From Saccharopolyspora shandongensis (GTDB lineage Bacteria; Actinomycetota; Actinomycetes; Mycobacteriales; Pseudonocardiaceae), in the NCBI RefSeq assembly GCF_900106995.1, contig NZ_FNOK01000006.1, forward strand, positions 124,001 through 188,000: 64,000 nucleotides of DNA, given 5' to 3'. A program made the translations under genes and the position numbers. The notes under the pieces were generated by a model. It had not been told where the DNA came from. It did not search any database and saw only the letters and a list, made by a program, of their open reading frames with translations. Shown piece by piece: positions 19,402 through 28,014 of this stretch (positions are counted from its first letter, which is position 1; every line of letters begins with the position of its first letter).

Positions 19402-19418
19402 GACCTGGCCGCCAGGTC
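19402..19418. promoter_or_regulatory. Palindrome in the fdh / tetR divergent promoter region
   Basis: GACCTGG-CCG-CCAGGTC is a perfect 7-base-arm inverted repeat between the formate dehydrogenase start (19332) and the TetR start (19525). It is a good candidate operator for that TetR. A TTGACC box at about 19487 with GAATCT 17 bases on could be the tetR promoter. Confidence 0.5.
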
Positions 19419-19524
19419 CAGGCCATCAGCGCCGCGAGGAGGCTCAGGCCGGGCGCCGACGGGGTTCGGCGGCGCCCGTCGAAGGCGCTTGACCTGGGCC
19501 GGAGCCGGGACGAATCTGGCAGGT

Positions 19525-20190
19525 ATGACGGCCGCTGCGGCGCCGGATCCCGCTTCCCGACCACAGGACCGCCGCCATCGCCGGACCATGCGCACCCGCG
19601 CGGCCATCGAGGCGGCCGCCCTGGAGCTGTTCGCCGAGCAGGGCTTCGCCAACACCACGGTGGAGCAGATCGCCGAGGCCGCCGACATCGCCCCGCGCAC
19701 GTTCTTCCGCCACTTCCCCAGCAAGGACGCCGTGCTCTTCGGCGACCCGGGCCGGGAGGCCGAGCGGATGCGCGAAGTGCTGGCCGCCCGGCCCGCCGGC
19801 GAGCACCCGATGCGGTCGCTGGCCGCGGCGCTGCTGGACGCGGCCGACCGCATCGAGCACGACCGCGCGCAGCACCTGATGCGCGCCGAGCTGCTCGACG
19901 GCCTGGAGCACGCCGGCGACTACGAGATGCACCTCATCCGGCAGCGCTGGGTCCAGGACATGGCCGCGCTGGTCGCGGAACGGACGGGCAGCGGCGACGA
20001 CGACCCGCGCACGGTCGCCTACTCGATCACCCTGATGAGCTGCTTCGGCACGGCCATGCACGGCTGGCTGGTCGGCACCCGCGGCAAGCCGCTGCGCGAG
20101 ATCCTCGCCCAGGTCCTGGACGAGACCGCCGGTGGCCTGGCCCAGGCCGCCGACGTGGCCCGTTCGGCGATCCGGGGTTCGGCGGGCTGA
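19525..20190 (+). CDS. TetR-family transcriptional regulator
   Basis: 221 residues. The helix-turn-helix lies at about residues 22-68 (ALELFAEQGFANTTVEQIAEA, RTFFRHFPSKDAVLF), after a basic N-terminus. The C-terminal half is a helical ligand domain. It is divergent from the formate dehydrogenase operon, so it could control that operon or the oxidoreductase cluster downstream; the sequence does not decide. ATG 19525 has a weak CAGGT preceding it. Confidence 0.88.
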   Translation: MTAAAAPDPASRPQDRRHRRTMRTRAAIEAAALELFAEQGFANTTVEQIAEAADIAPRTFFRHFPSKDAVLFGDPGREAERMREVLAARPAGEHPMRSLAAALLDAADRIEHDRAQHLMRAELLDGLEHAGDYEMHLIRQRWVQDMAALVAERTGSGDDDPRTVAYSITLMSCFGTAMHGWLVGTRGKPLREILAQVLDETAGGLAQAADVARSAIRGSAG

Positions 20191-20196
20191 CGGCCG

Positions 20197-20823
20197 TCAG
20201 TAGAGGCCGTTGGCGTAGGACGGGCCGTAGTAGCGCTCCAGCTCCGCCAGCGAGTCCTCCGGGCGCTCCAGGAACTTGGCGATCTGCGCGCGGGAGGCCA
20301 CGGCGTCCGGCTCCCACGTTTCGGACTTCCACAGCGCGGAGCGCAGGAACGCCTTCGAGCAGTGGTGGAAGACCTCGTCGATCTCCACCACCAGCGCCAG
20401 CGCCGGGCGTTTGCCCTTGACCACCATCTCGTCGAAGAACGGCGCGTCGCGCACCAGCCGCGCGCGGCCGTTGATGCGCAGGGTGTCGCCGCGGCCGGGG
20501 ATGAAGTAGATCAGGCCGACGTGCGGGTTCGACAGCACGTTGCGGAAGCCGTCGACGCGCCGGTTGCCCGGCCGGTCCGGGATCGCGATCGTCCGGTCGT
20601 CCAGCGCCAGCGTGAACCCGGCCGGGTCGCCCTTCGGCGAGACGTCGCACGTGCCGTCCGCGGCGGCGGTGGCGATCAGGCAGAACGGCGAGGCCGCGAG
20701 CCACTGCCGGTCCAGCTCGTGCAGGCCGGGGCGCGCCTTGTCCGCGACGCGCTGCAGCGGTTCGCCGACGATCTCGCGCAGTTCGTCGACCGACGTGATC
20801 TCCACCAGACCAGCGAGCTCCAT
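20197..20823 (-). CDS. Pyridoxamine 5'-phosphate oxidase-fold flavoprotein
   Basis: 208 residues of the split-barrel FMN-binding fold (COG3576-like, MSMEG_1061 type). Recognisable stretches are PFCLIATAAADGTCDVSPKGD, AIPDRPGNRRVDGFRNVLSNP and GLIYFIPGRGDTLRINGRA. The C-terminus has HHCSKAFLRSALWKSETWEP. ATG 20823 is selected over an upstream codon because GGGGAG lies 7 bases before it. Members reduce FMN or F420-linked substrates or bind haem; substrate unknown. It converges on the TetR gene (6 bases apart). Confidence 0.85.
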   Translation of the reverse strand: MELAGLVEITSVDELREIVGEPLQRVADKARPGLHELDRQWLAASPFCLIATAAADGTCDVSPKGDPAGFTLALDDRTIAIPDRPGNRRVDGFRNVLSNPHVGLIYFIPGRGDTLRINGRARLVRDAPFFDEMVVKGKRPALALVVEIDEVFHHCSKAFLRSALWKSETWEPDAVASRAQIAKFLERPEDSLAELERYYGPSYANGLY

Positions 20824-20910
20824 GGCATCTCCCCGAGATCGATCTTCCGCCCCCTGACCGTACGGCACCGAGAAGCCTCGCCGAGAGTGGTTTTCGTCGC
20901 TGCGATCGGT

Positions 20911-21969
20911 TCAGAGGTCGAGCACGACCCGGCCCGTCGCGCGGGAGGTGCAGATCGCCATCCGGTCCTCCTCCGCCCGGCCCCGGTGGTCGACCTCCCC
21001 GGCGAGGACCCGGACGTGGCAGGTGCCGCAGAAGCCCTGGCGGCAGGAGTAGGGCACCTGCGGCAGGACCTCGCCGATCACGTCCAGCGCCGACCGGTCC
21101 GCGGGCACCTCGACGGTCTCGCCGGTGCGGGCCAGCTCGACGGTGAACGGGCGGCCGTCGACGATCGGCGGCGCCGAGAACCGCTCCCAGTGCAGCGAAT
21201 CCGCCCCGCTGCCGGGCAGGTCGACCCGCACGCCGGTGATCATCGGGATCGGCCCGCAGCAGTACACCGCCGCGTCGGGCGGCGAGTGCTCCAGCAGTTC
21301 CGCGCCGGAGGCCGGGATGCCGAACTCGGTGTCCGGCCGGATCCAGACGCGCGCCGGATCCAGCGCCGCCAGCTCGCCGAGGAACGGCATCGACTCGCGC
21401 GACCGTCCGGTGTAGACCAGCCGCCAGTTCGCGCCGCGCGCCGCGGCGGTGCGGACCATCGGCAGGATCGGCGTGATGCCGATGCCGCCCGCGATGAACA
21501 GGTAGCTCGGCGCGGTGATGAAGGGGAACGCATTGCGCGGCCCGCGCGCGATGATCCGGCTGCCGGAGCGGAGCTCGTCGTGGATCTCGCGCGATCCGCC
21601 GTCGCCGTCGGCCAGCCGCCGGACCGCGATCCGGTAGTGCCCGCGTTCGCCGGGATCTCCGCACAGCGAGTACTGCCGCTTGCGGCCGAAGGGCAGCACG
21701 ACGTCGAGGTGCGCGCCGGGCTGCCAGGTCGGCAGCGGCGCGCCGTCCGGGCTCGTCAGCCGCAGGCTGATCACCTCGTCCGCTTCGGCGCGCACCTCCG
21801 ACACCAGCAGCGGGATGTCACGGTCCACCGGACGGACCGGCGGGTGGTCGCGGCGGTCGTTGCGGTGCAGCCATTCCACGGCGGTGGTCAGCTTGTCGAG
21901 CGCCCAGAGGAACCGGTCCGGGCCGGCGTGGGTGAGTGCCGGCGGCACGGCGCGATCGACACCGGCCAT
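20911..21969 (-). CDS. Ferredoxin-NAD(P)H reductase of phthalate-oxygenase-reductase type
   Basis: 352 residues in three domains: an FMN/FAD-binding barrel (RQYSLCGDP around residue 98), a pyridine-nucleotide domain (FIAGGIGITPILPM and VYCCGPIPMI), and a C-terminal plant-type [2Fe-2S] domain (CRQGFCGTCHVRVL...AICTS). The reductase-ferredoxin order matches the class IA oxygenase reductases. ATG 21969 overlaps the stop of the upstream gene (ATGA), so it is translationally coupled to the putative diiron protein, whose electron donor it likely is. No oxygenase of the Rieske class is nearby. Confidence 0.87.
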   Translation of the reverse strand: MAGVDRAVPPALTHAGPDRFLWALDKLTTAVEWLHRNDRRDHPPVRPVDRDIPLLVSEVRAEADEVISLRLTSPDGAPLPTWQPGAHLDVVLPFGRKRQYSLCGDPGERGHYRIAVRRLADGDGGSREIHDELRSGSRIIARGPRNAFPFITAPSYLFIAGGIGITPILPMVRTAAARGANWRLVYTGRSRESMPFLGELAALDPARVWIRPDTEFGIPASGAELLEHSPPDAAVYCCGPIPMITGVRVDLPGSGADSLHWERFSAPPIVDGRPFTVELARTGETVEVPADRSALDVIGEVLPQVPYSCRQGFCGTCHVRVLAGEVDHRGRAEEDRMAICTSRATGRVVLDL

Positions 21970-22850
21970 CAGTGCTCGGCCGCCTGCGCGGCGGGCGACT
22001 TCGCCAGGTACGCCACCGCCTGACTGGTCGAGCCGTGCTGCGACGGGTGGTAGGAGCGGCGGAAGTAGGGCGGGATCGCGCGCAGCATCTGCCAGTAGCT
22101 GGGCGTCAGCCCGAGCCGCCCGGTGCGCAGCATGTCGCGGAAGCGCGGCTTGCTGCGGCCGCGCAGCACCGGGTCGTGCGCCATCAGGAAGCGGACGCCG
22201 CGCGCCCACAGGATGGCCAGCACCGTGATCGCGATCGCCATCGCCCGGCAGCGCTGCAGGTAGCCGCCGTCGACGTGCATGTAGAGGTCGTAGGCGACCG
22301 ACCGGTGCTCGACCTCCTCGGCGCCGTGCCAGCGCAGCAGGTCGAGCATCGTCGGGTCGGCGCCCGCGGCGTCGAGCGCCTCGGCGTCCAGCACCCACTG
22401 GCCGAGGAACGCCGTGTAGTGCTCGATCGCCGCGATCATCGCCAGCCGCTGCACCAGCCACGACTCGGCGCGCTTGCCGGTGTGCGGCCGGTCGCCGAGG
22501 ATCTTGCGGAACATCCAGCCGACCTGCGCGACGTAGGGCCTGGTGTCCAGGCCGTGCGCGTCGAAGTGGTCCAGCACGCCCTGGTGCGACTCGGCGTGCA
22601 TCGCCTCCTGGCCGACGAAGCCGCGGACGTCCTCCAGCAGCCGGTCGTCCTCGATCAGCGGCATCGCCTGCTTGAAGACCTCCACGAACCAGCGCTCGCC
22701 CTCCGGCAGCACCAGGTGCAGGAAGTTGATCATGTGGGTGGCGAACGGCTCGCCGGGAATCCAGTGCATCGGCAGCTGGGCCCAGTCGAAGGCGACGTCG
22801 CGGGCCTGCAACGCGACGCGGTCCGGCTCCCCTGGATCGATCTGCGACAT
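21969..22850 (-). CDS. PF10118-type 'metal-dependent hydrolase'; putative diiron oxygenase
   Basis: 293 residues. Databases usually call this family metal-dependent hydrolase. The sequence shows a carboxylate-diiron pattern: Glu52 (LPEGERWF), Glu82-x2-His85 (GQEAMHAESH), Glu143 (AAIEHYTAF) and Glu179-x2-His182 (HGAEEVEHRS), the E...ExxH...E...ExxH order of ferritin-like oxygenases and desaturases. A hydrophobic segment (AMAIAITVLAILWARGV) near residue 205 may bind membrane. Coupled to a [2Fe-2S] reductase and downstream of an epoxide hydrolase-like fusion, it is better read as an oxygenase or desaturase component (inference). Confidence 0.8.
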   Translation of the reverse strand: MSQIDPGEPDRVALQARDVAFDWAQLPMHWIPGEPFATHMINFLHLVLPEGERWFVEVFKQAMPLIEDDRLLEDVRGFVGQEAMHAESHQGVLDHFDAHGLDTRPYVAQVGWMFRKILGDRPHTGKRAESWLVQRLAMIAAIEHYTAFLGQWVLDAEALDAAGADPTMLDLLRWHGAEEVEHRSVAYDLYMHVDGGYLQRCRAMAIAITVLAILWARGVRFLMAHDPVLRGRSKPRFRDMLRTGRLGLTPSYWQMLRAIPPYFRRSYHPSQHGSTSQAVAYLAKSPAAQAAEH

Positions 22851-22866
22851 CTCCGGCCTCCTCGGA

Positions 22867-24636
22867 TCAGCGGGGTGTCAGGTCGGCCCGGGCCGCCGCG
22901 CGCAGCAGCCCGGGGGTCAGGCGGGACAGCACCAGGCCGACCTTGGCTTCGGCGGTGATCGGCGCGACCGCGGCGTCGCGCCGGACCGCGCGCAGGATCT
23001 CCGCGGCGGCGCGCTCGGGCGTGAAGTTCCGCCGCTGGTAGAGCTGCTTGGCCGCGCGGCGGCGCCGGTCCTGCTCGGCGTCGGCGACGCCGACGAACCG
23101 GGTGCTGCCGGTGATCCCGGTGTTGATCAGCCCGGGGCAGATCGCGGTCACCTTGATCCCGTCGGCGGCCAGCTCGGCGCGCAGGCACTCGCTGAGCGCC
23201 AGCACCGCGGCCTTCGTGGTGCTGTAGGCCGGGAGCAGCTTCGACGGCAGGTACGCGGCGGCGGAGGCGACGTTGACGATCCGCCCGCCCTCGCCGCGGT
23301 CGATCATCTGCCCGGCGAACAGCCGGCAGCCGTGGATGACGCCCCACAGGTTGATGTCGATGACGCGTTCCCAGTCCGCCACCTCGGTGTCCACGAAGGA
23401 CCCGGCGACGCCGATGCCCGCGTTGTTCACCACCACGTCCGGGGTGCCGAGTTCGGCGTGCACGTGCTCGGCGAAGCGCTCCATGCCCGCCTGGTCGGAC
23501 ACGTCGACGCGGTAGGGCGTGGCGCCCGCGCCGGTGCGCGCGACCAGCTCCGCGGTGGCCTTGGCGGCGCCCTCGTCGATGTCGGCGGCGACCACGTGCG
23601 CGCCCTGCGCGGCGAAGGCCAGCGCCGTCGCCCGGCCGATCCCGCCGCCCGCGCCGGTGATCACCACCAGCCGGTCCTGGAAGTGGTGCCGCCCCGGGCG
23701 GATCCGGGCGGCCCGCAGGGCTCGCGGCTCCGCGCCGCCTTCGACGTGGTCGACGAGTTCCGCGGCGCACCGCGCGACGAGTTCGGGCCGGCTCCGCGGC
23801 AGCCAGTGGCCGCCCGGCAGCCGACGCACCCGCAGGTTCGGCACCCACGGCGCGATCCCGGTCTGCAGCGGCGACGACACGAACGGATCGCCACCGGGCG
23901 CGAGGACCTGCACCGGGATCTCGGTGCGGCGCTCCCCCGGTTTGCCCAGCCGGGACCGCATGTTCGCCCGGTACAGCTGCAAGCCGTGCAGGCCGTCGGA
24001 CAGCGCGGGGCGCGTCGGGTTCGCCGCCGTGCGGGGATCGAGCCGCTCCAGTGCACCGATCAGCTTGGGCAGCGCCTCGGTCCGCCAGGCCAGCTCGGGC
24101 AGGACCGGGAGCTGGAAGAAGCCGATGTAGCCGGAGAAGATCAGCTGCGTGACCAGGTCGCGCAGCCCGCGCGGCGTGGGCCGGTGCAGCTTGGCCCGCA
24201 TCCAGCGGCCCACGTGGTCCAGGCAGGGCCCGGAGATCGACGTGAACGAGGCGAACCGGTGGGCCAGCCGCGGATCGGTGACCGCATGCCAGGCCTGGAC
24301 CGAGCCCCAGTCGTGGGCCAGCAGGTGCACCGGCCGGTCCGGGCTCACCGCGTCGGCGACGCGGCGCAGGTCGTCGGCGAGCCGGTCCAGCAGGTAGGCG
24401 TCGGTGCCGCGGGGCTTGTCGGACTCCCCCGCCCCGCGCACGTCGTAGGTGACCACCCGGTACCGCCCGGACAGCGCCGCCACCGCGCCGTCCCAGATCG
24501 AGCGGTCGTCGGGGTAGCCGTGCACCGCGAGCAGCGTCGGGGCGGCCGGGTCGCCGTGCTCCCGCACGGCCAACCGCAGCCCATCGCCGGTGTCGATCCA
24601 CCTGCCGGAATCCGCTTCGCGCGGCGTGCGAGCCAT
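22867..24636 (-). CDS. ephD: EphD-like alpha/beta hydrolase - short-chain dehydrogenase fusion
   Basis: This 589-residue two-domain protein has the layout of mycobacterial EphD. Residues 1-295 are an alpha/beta hydrolase of epoxide-hydrolase type: HGYPDDRSIWDG oxyanion region, nucleophile Asp in LLAHDWGSVQAWH, and a C-terminal GGHWLP His. Residues 310-589 are a classical SDR: GAGGGIGRATA cofactor loop, NNAGIGV, and catalytic Tyr/Lys in YSTTKAAV. In mycobacteria EphD acts in cyclopropyl/oxygenated mycolic acid metabolism. ATG 24636 is the first gene of a three-gene operon with the diiron protein and reductase. A TTGACA hexamer lies about 25 bases upstream. Confidence 0.88.
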   Translation of the reverse strand: MARTPREADSGRWIDTGDGLRLAVREHGDPAAPTLLAVHGYPDDRSIWDGAVAALSGRYRVVTYDVRGAGESDKPRGTDAYLLDRLADDLRRVADAVSPDRPVHLLAHDWGSVQAWHAVTDPRLAHRFASFTSISGPCLDHVGRWMRAKLHRPTPRGLRDLVTQLIFSGYIGFFQLPVLPELAWRTEALPKLIGALERLDPRTAANPTRPALSDGLHGLQLYRANMRSRLGKPGERRTEIPVQVLAPGGDPFVSSPLQTGIAPWVPNLRVRRLPGGHWLPRSRPELVARCAAELVDHVEGGAEPRALRAARIRPGRHHFQDRLVVITGAGGGIGRATALAFAAQGAHVVAADIDEGAAKATAELVARTGAGATPYRVDVSDQAGMERFAEHVHAELGTPDVVVNNAGIGVAGSFVDTEVADWERVIDINLWGVIHGCRLFAGQMIDRGEGGRIVNVASAAAYLPSKLLPAYSTTKAAVLALSECLRAELAADGIKVTAICPGLINTGITGSTRFVGVADAEQDRRRRAAKQLYQRRNFTPERAAAEILRAVRRDAAVAPITAEAKVGLVLSRLTPGLLRAAARADLTPR

Positions 24637-24837
24637 ACCCCGCAGCGTACATATCTTGTCAACAGCCATTGTCACAGTCGACTTGTTCCGGCGCCTGGCC
24701 GACGGGTTCGCCGGACACCGCGGACCGTTCTGCCGAGGCCGTTCGAGATCTGGTGGCGCGAGGTGCCTTCGGAGTGGCGAACGGACCGTTCGCCCCGCAC
24801 CGGCCGGCGAAGGCGCACCATTTCCCGGGCCGGGCCC

Positions 24838-24843
24838 TATAGT
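24838..24843 (+). promoter_or_regulatory. -10 box of selA, probably leaderless
   Basis: TATAGT ends 7 bases before the selA ATG, which puts the expected transcription start at or next to the A of the start codon. No Shine-Dalgarno lies between. No good -35 is visible. Confidence 0.55.
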
Positions 24844-24850
24844 CCGGGGC

Positions 24851-26140
24851 ATGGCCGATCCGCGGCAGCTGGTGCCGGGCACCGACCGGGTGCTGGCCGA
24901 TCCCGAGGTGGCCGCCGCGGCTGGGCGGCTGGGTCACCGGCTGGTCAAGCACGCGGTGCACGCGGCGCAGGAACGGGCTCGCGCCGGCGAGATCTCGCCG
25001 GGCCGGATCGTCGCGGAAACCCTTGCCGCACTACCGGAATCCGCGTCGAGCATCCGGCCGGTGCTCAACGCGACCGGCGTCCTGCTGCACACCAACCTCG
25101 GCCGCGCGCCGCTGTCGGACGCGGCGATCCACGCCCTGCACCAGGCTGCCGGGACCACGAACGTCGAACTCGACCTGCACACCGGCCGGCGCGGCCCGCG
25201 CGGCGCGGCCGCCGTCGCCGCGCTGCTGGCCGCCGTGCCGCGCGCCGAAGCCGCGCACGTGGTCAACAACGGCGCCGCAGCGCTCGTCCTGGCGGCGACC
25301 GCGCTGGCGCAGGACCGCGAAATCGTGCTGGCGCGCGGCGAAATGGTCGAGATCGGCGACGGGTTCCGCATCCCCGAACTGCTCACCGCCACCGGCGCCC
25401 GGCTGCGCGAGGTCGGCACCACCAACCGGGTCCGGCTCGACGACTACCGGTCGGCGCTCGGGCCGGACACCGGCTTCGTCCTCAAGGTGCACCCGTCGAA
25501 CTTCGTGATCACCGGTTTCACCTCGTCCGTGCCGGTGGCCGCACTGCGCGAGCTCGGGGTGCCCGTGGTCGCCGACATCGGGTCGGGCTTGCTGCACCCG
25601 CATCCCGCCCTGCCCCGCGAACCCGATGCGACCACGGCGCTTTCCGACGGGGCGGATCTGGTCATCGCCAGCGGCGACAAGCTCCTGGGCGGGCCGCAGG
25701 CCGGGCTGTTGCTGGGCGGGGCCGAGATCGTGCACCGCCTCCGGCGGCATCCGCTGGCGCGTGCGCTGCGCGTCGACAAGCTCACCCTCGCCGCGCTGGA
25801 GGCCACCTTGCGTGGACCGAGCACGCCGACGGCGCAGCGGCTCCGCCAAGACCGAGCCGACCTGTTGCGCCGCGCCGAACGGCTCGCGGATCTGCTGACC
25901 GCCGCAGGTATCCCGGCCTCGGCCCGGCGCAGCGAGGCGACCGTCGGCGGCGGCGGAGCCCCTGACGTCGCGCTGCCCAGCGCGGCCGTCGCGCTCCCCG
26001 ATCGCTTCGCGAAACTCCTGCGCGAAGGACGCCCGCCCGTCCTCGCCCGCATCGAACGCGACCGCTGCCTGCTCGACCTGGCCGCGCTGGCCCCCGAGCA
26101 CGACGAACTGCTGCATCGCGCGGTGCTGGCGGTGGCCTGA
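24851..26140 (+). CDS. selA: L-seryl-tRNA(Sec) selenium transferase SelA
   Basis: This 429-residue PLP enzyme converts Ser-tRNA(Sec) to Sec-tRNA(Sec) using selenophosphate. Signatures: RPVLNATGVLLHTNLGRAPLS (residues 69-89), HVVNNGAAALVLA, RGEMVEIGDGFRIP, and the PLP lysine in SGDKLLGG (Lys277). Length is slightly under the E. coli enzyme (463). Its stop overlaps the selB start (TGATG), giving an operon selA-selB. It serves the Sec-containing formate dehydrogenase located 5.5 kb away; no other UGA-containing gene was noticed in the window. Confidence 0.96.
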   Translation: MADPRQLVPGTDRVLADPEVAAAAGRLGHRLVKHAVHAAQERARAGEISPGRIVAETLAALPESASSIRPVLNATGVLLHTNLGRAPLSDAAIHALHQAAGTTNVELDLHTGRRGPRGAAAVAALLAAVPRAEAAHVVNNGAAALVLAATALAQDREIVLARGEMVEIGDGFRIPELLTATGARLREVGTTNRVRLDDYRSALGPDTGFVLKVHPSNFVITGFTSSVPVAALRELGVPVVADIGSGLLHPHPALPREPDATTALSDGADLVIASGDKLLGGPQAGLLLGGAEIVHRLRRHPLARALRVDKLTLAALEATLRGPSTPTAQRLRQDRADLLRRAERLADLLTAAGIPASARRSEATVGGGGAPDVALPSAAVALPDRFAKLLREGRPPVLARIERDRCLLDLAALAPEHDELLHRAVLAVA

Positions 26141-27933
26141 TGCACGTCATCGCCACCGCGGGGCACGTGGACCACGGCAAGTCCACGCTGATCCGCGCGC
26201 TGACCGGGATGGAGCCGGATCGGTGGGCGGAGGAGCGCCGCCGGGGCCTGACGGTCGACCTCGGGTTCGCGTGGACCCCGCTGCCGGACGGCTGCACCGC
26301 CGCGTTCGTCGACGTGCCCGGCCACGAGCGGTTCGTGCCGAACATGCTGGCCGGGATCGGCCCGGTGCCCGCGGTGCTGTTCGTCGTCGCCGCCGACGAG
26401 GGCTGGATGCCGCAGTCCGGCGAGCACCTGGACGCCCTGGCCGCCCTCGGCGTCCGGCACGGCCTGCTCGCCGTCACCCGCTGCGACCTGGCCGATCCCG
26501 GCCCCGCCACCGAGCAGGCCCGCGAACGGCTCCGCGGCACGTCGCTCGCTGGCATCCCGGTCGTGCACGTCAGCGGCCGCACCGGTGCCGGCCTGGGCGA
26601 ACTGCGCCTGCGGCTCGACCAGCTCATCCACCGGCTGCCGCCGCCGGACCGGGCGGCCGATGTGCGGCTGTGGGTGGATCGCGCGTTCACCATTCGCGGC
26701 GCAGGCACCGTCGTGACCGGAACGCTCGCGGCGGGCAGTCTCCGCAAAGGTGCCCGCCTGCTCTTGCATCCCGCCGGCGTGGAGGCGTCGATCCGCGGCC
26801 TGCAGGCGCTGGGCACGCCGGAACCGCAGGTCGATGCCGTCGCCAGGGTGGCGGTCAACCTTCGCGGCGTCGAGCTCGGCCAGGTGCGGCGCGGCGACGC
26901 GCTGCTGGCTCCGGACCGCTGGCTGACCACCGATGTGCTCGACGTCCGGATCGACCCGGCGACCGCCGCGGGCACCGCCCGCGAGCTGGTGCTGCACATC
27001 GGCGCGGCGGCGGTCGGGGCGCGGGTCCGGCCGCTCGGCCCTGACACCGCGCGCCTGACGCTGCGCGCCCGGCTGCCGCTGCGCATCGGTGACCGCGCGC
27101 TGCTCCGGGATCCGGGAAGCCGGAGCATCTGCGGTGGCGTGGTGGTTCTCGACGTCCGCCCACCGCGGTTGACCAGGCGCGGTGCCGCCCGCGAGCGAGC
27201 CGACGAGCTCGCCGCGATGGACGGACAGCCCGACGGCGCGGCCGAGCTGCGGCGCCGCCGCCTGGTCCGCGCCGACGACCTGCGCGCGATGGGCGCCACC
27301 CCGCCCGGGTCTGGGCCCTGGCTGCTGGACGAGAAGCACGGCGACGAGCTCGCCGGCCGCCTCGACGACCTGCTGGCGCGGCACCACGAGACGCACCCGC
27401 TGGACGACGGCATGCCCACCGAAGCCGCCCGCCGCGCCCTGGACCTGCCCGATCCGGACCTGTTGCCCCCGATCGCCCGAGCAGCCGGGATCACGCTGCG
27501 CGAAGGGCGGCTGCACAAGGGGCGGAGCCGGTTGCCCGAGCACGTGCAGCGCGCGGTGGAGACGATCCGGCGCACGCTCGTCGACCACCCGTTCCAAGCC
27601 CCGACCGCCGGCGAGCTCTCCGAACTGGGCCTCGGCGAGAAGGAACTCGCCGCGGCCGCGCACGCAGGCGCACTGCTGCGCCTGGCTCCCGGCCTGGTGC
27701 TCCTGCCGGACGCCGACGAGGCCGCCGTGCCACGGCTGGCGCGGCTGCCCGAGCCGTTCACGCTCAGCCAGGCCAAGCAGGCCCTGGACACCTCGCGCCG
27801 CGTTGCGGTTCCCTTGCTGGAACTGCTTGCTCGCCGCGGCCGGACGCAACGGCTGGCCGACGGCACCCATCGCGTTGTTTCCCCACCCCGGGCACCGGGA
27901 AATACCGGAGGCAACCCGACGCCACGGCGATGA
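26140..27933 (+). CDS. selB: Selenocysteine-specific elongation factor SelB
   Basis: 597 residues. The N-terminal EF-Tu-like GTPase has GHVDHGKSTL (G1), a DVPGHERFVPNML switch region (G3) and VTRCDLAD (G4). Domains II and III follow (RGAGTVVTGTLAAGS), then a C-terminal region of winged helices (about residues 380-590) that binds the SECIS hairpin. It delivers Sec-tRNA to UGA codons in the fdh mRNA. The start ATG shares one base with the selA stop. The C-terminal domain suits a bacterial SECIS like the one at 18742-18760. Confidence 0.96.
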   Translation: MHVIATAGHVDHGKSTLIRALTGMEPDRWAEERRRGLTVDLGFAWTPLPDGCTAAFVDVPGHERFVPNMLAGIGPVPAVLFVVAADEGWMPQSGEHLDALAALGVRHGLLAVTRCDLADPGPATEQARERLRGTSLAGIPVVHVSGRTGAGLGELRLRLDQLIHRLPPPDRAADVRLWVDRAFTIRGAGTVVTGTLAAGSLRKGARLLLHPAGVEASIRGLQALGTPEPQVDAVARVAVNLRGVELGQVRRGDALLAPDRWLTTDVLDVRIDPATAAGTARELVLHIGAAAVGARVRPLGPDTARLTLRARLPLRIGDRALLRDPGSRSICGGVVVLDVRPPRLTRRGAARERADELAAMDGQPDGAAELRRRRLVRADDLRAMGATPPGSGPWLLDEKHGDELAGRLDDLLARHHETHPLDDGMPTEAARRALDLPDPDLLPPIARAAGITLREGRLHKGRSRLPEHVQRAVETIRRTLVDHPFQAPTAGELSELGLGEKELAAAAHAGALLRLAPGLVLLPDADEAAVPRLARLPEPFTLSQAKQALDTSRRVAVPLLELLARRGRTQRLADGTHRVVSPPRAPGNTGGNPTPRR

Positions 27934-28014
27934 GCAGGACTTCTGCGATCTTGCGTCCCTCACCGCATGGTGAACACCGGCGGCGCTCGGGCGCCGGGGC
28001 GATGGGAGGCAACC

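Noticed and set aside
16087..20190. A 1367-codon open frame on the plus strand opposite the formate dehydrogenase genes
   Set aside because: Its 5' four-fifths is a low-complexity shadow of the minus-strand fdh genes. Only the last 222 codons (TetR, 19525-20190) are real.
24637..24850. Possible selC (tRNA-Sec) in the ephD-selA gap
   Set aside because: No UCA-anticodon loop with flanking pairing, no long acceptor or T stem and no CCA end. Elsewhere in the window TTCAAA strings lie inside coding frames without tRNA folds.
22543..25965. A 1140-codon plus-strand frame across the EphD cluster
   Set aside because: It is antisense to ephD and the diiron gene and out of frame with selA; no homology is recognised.
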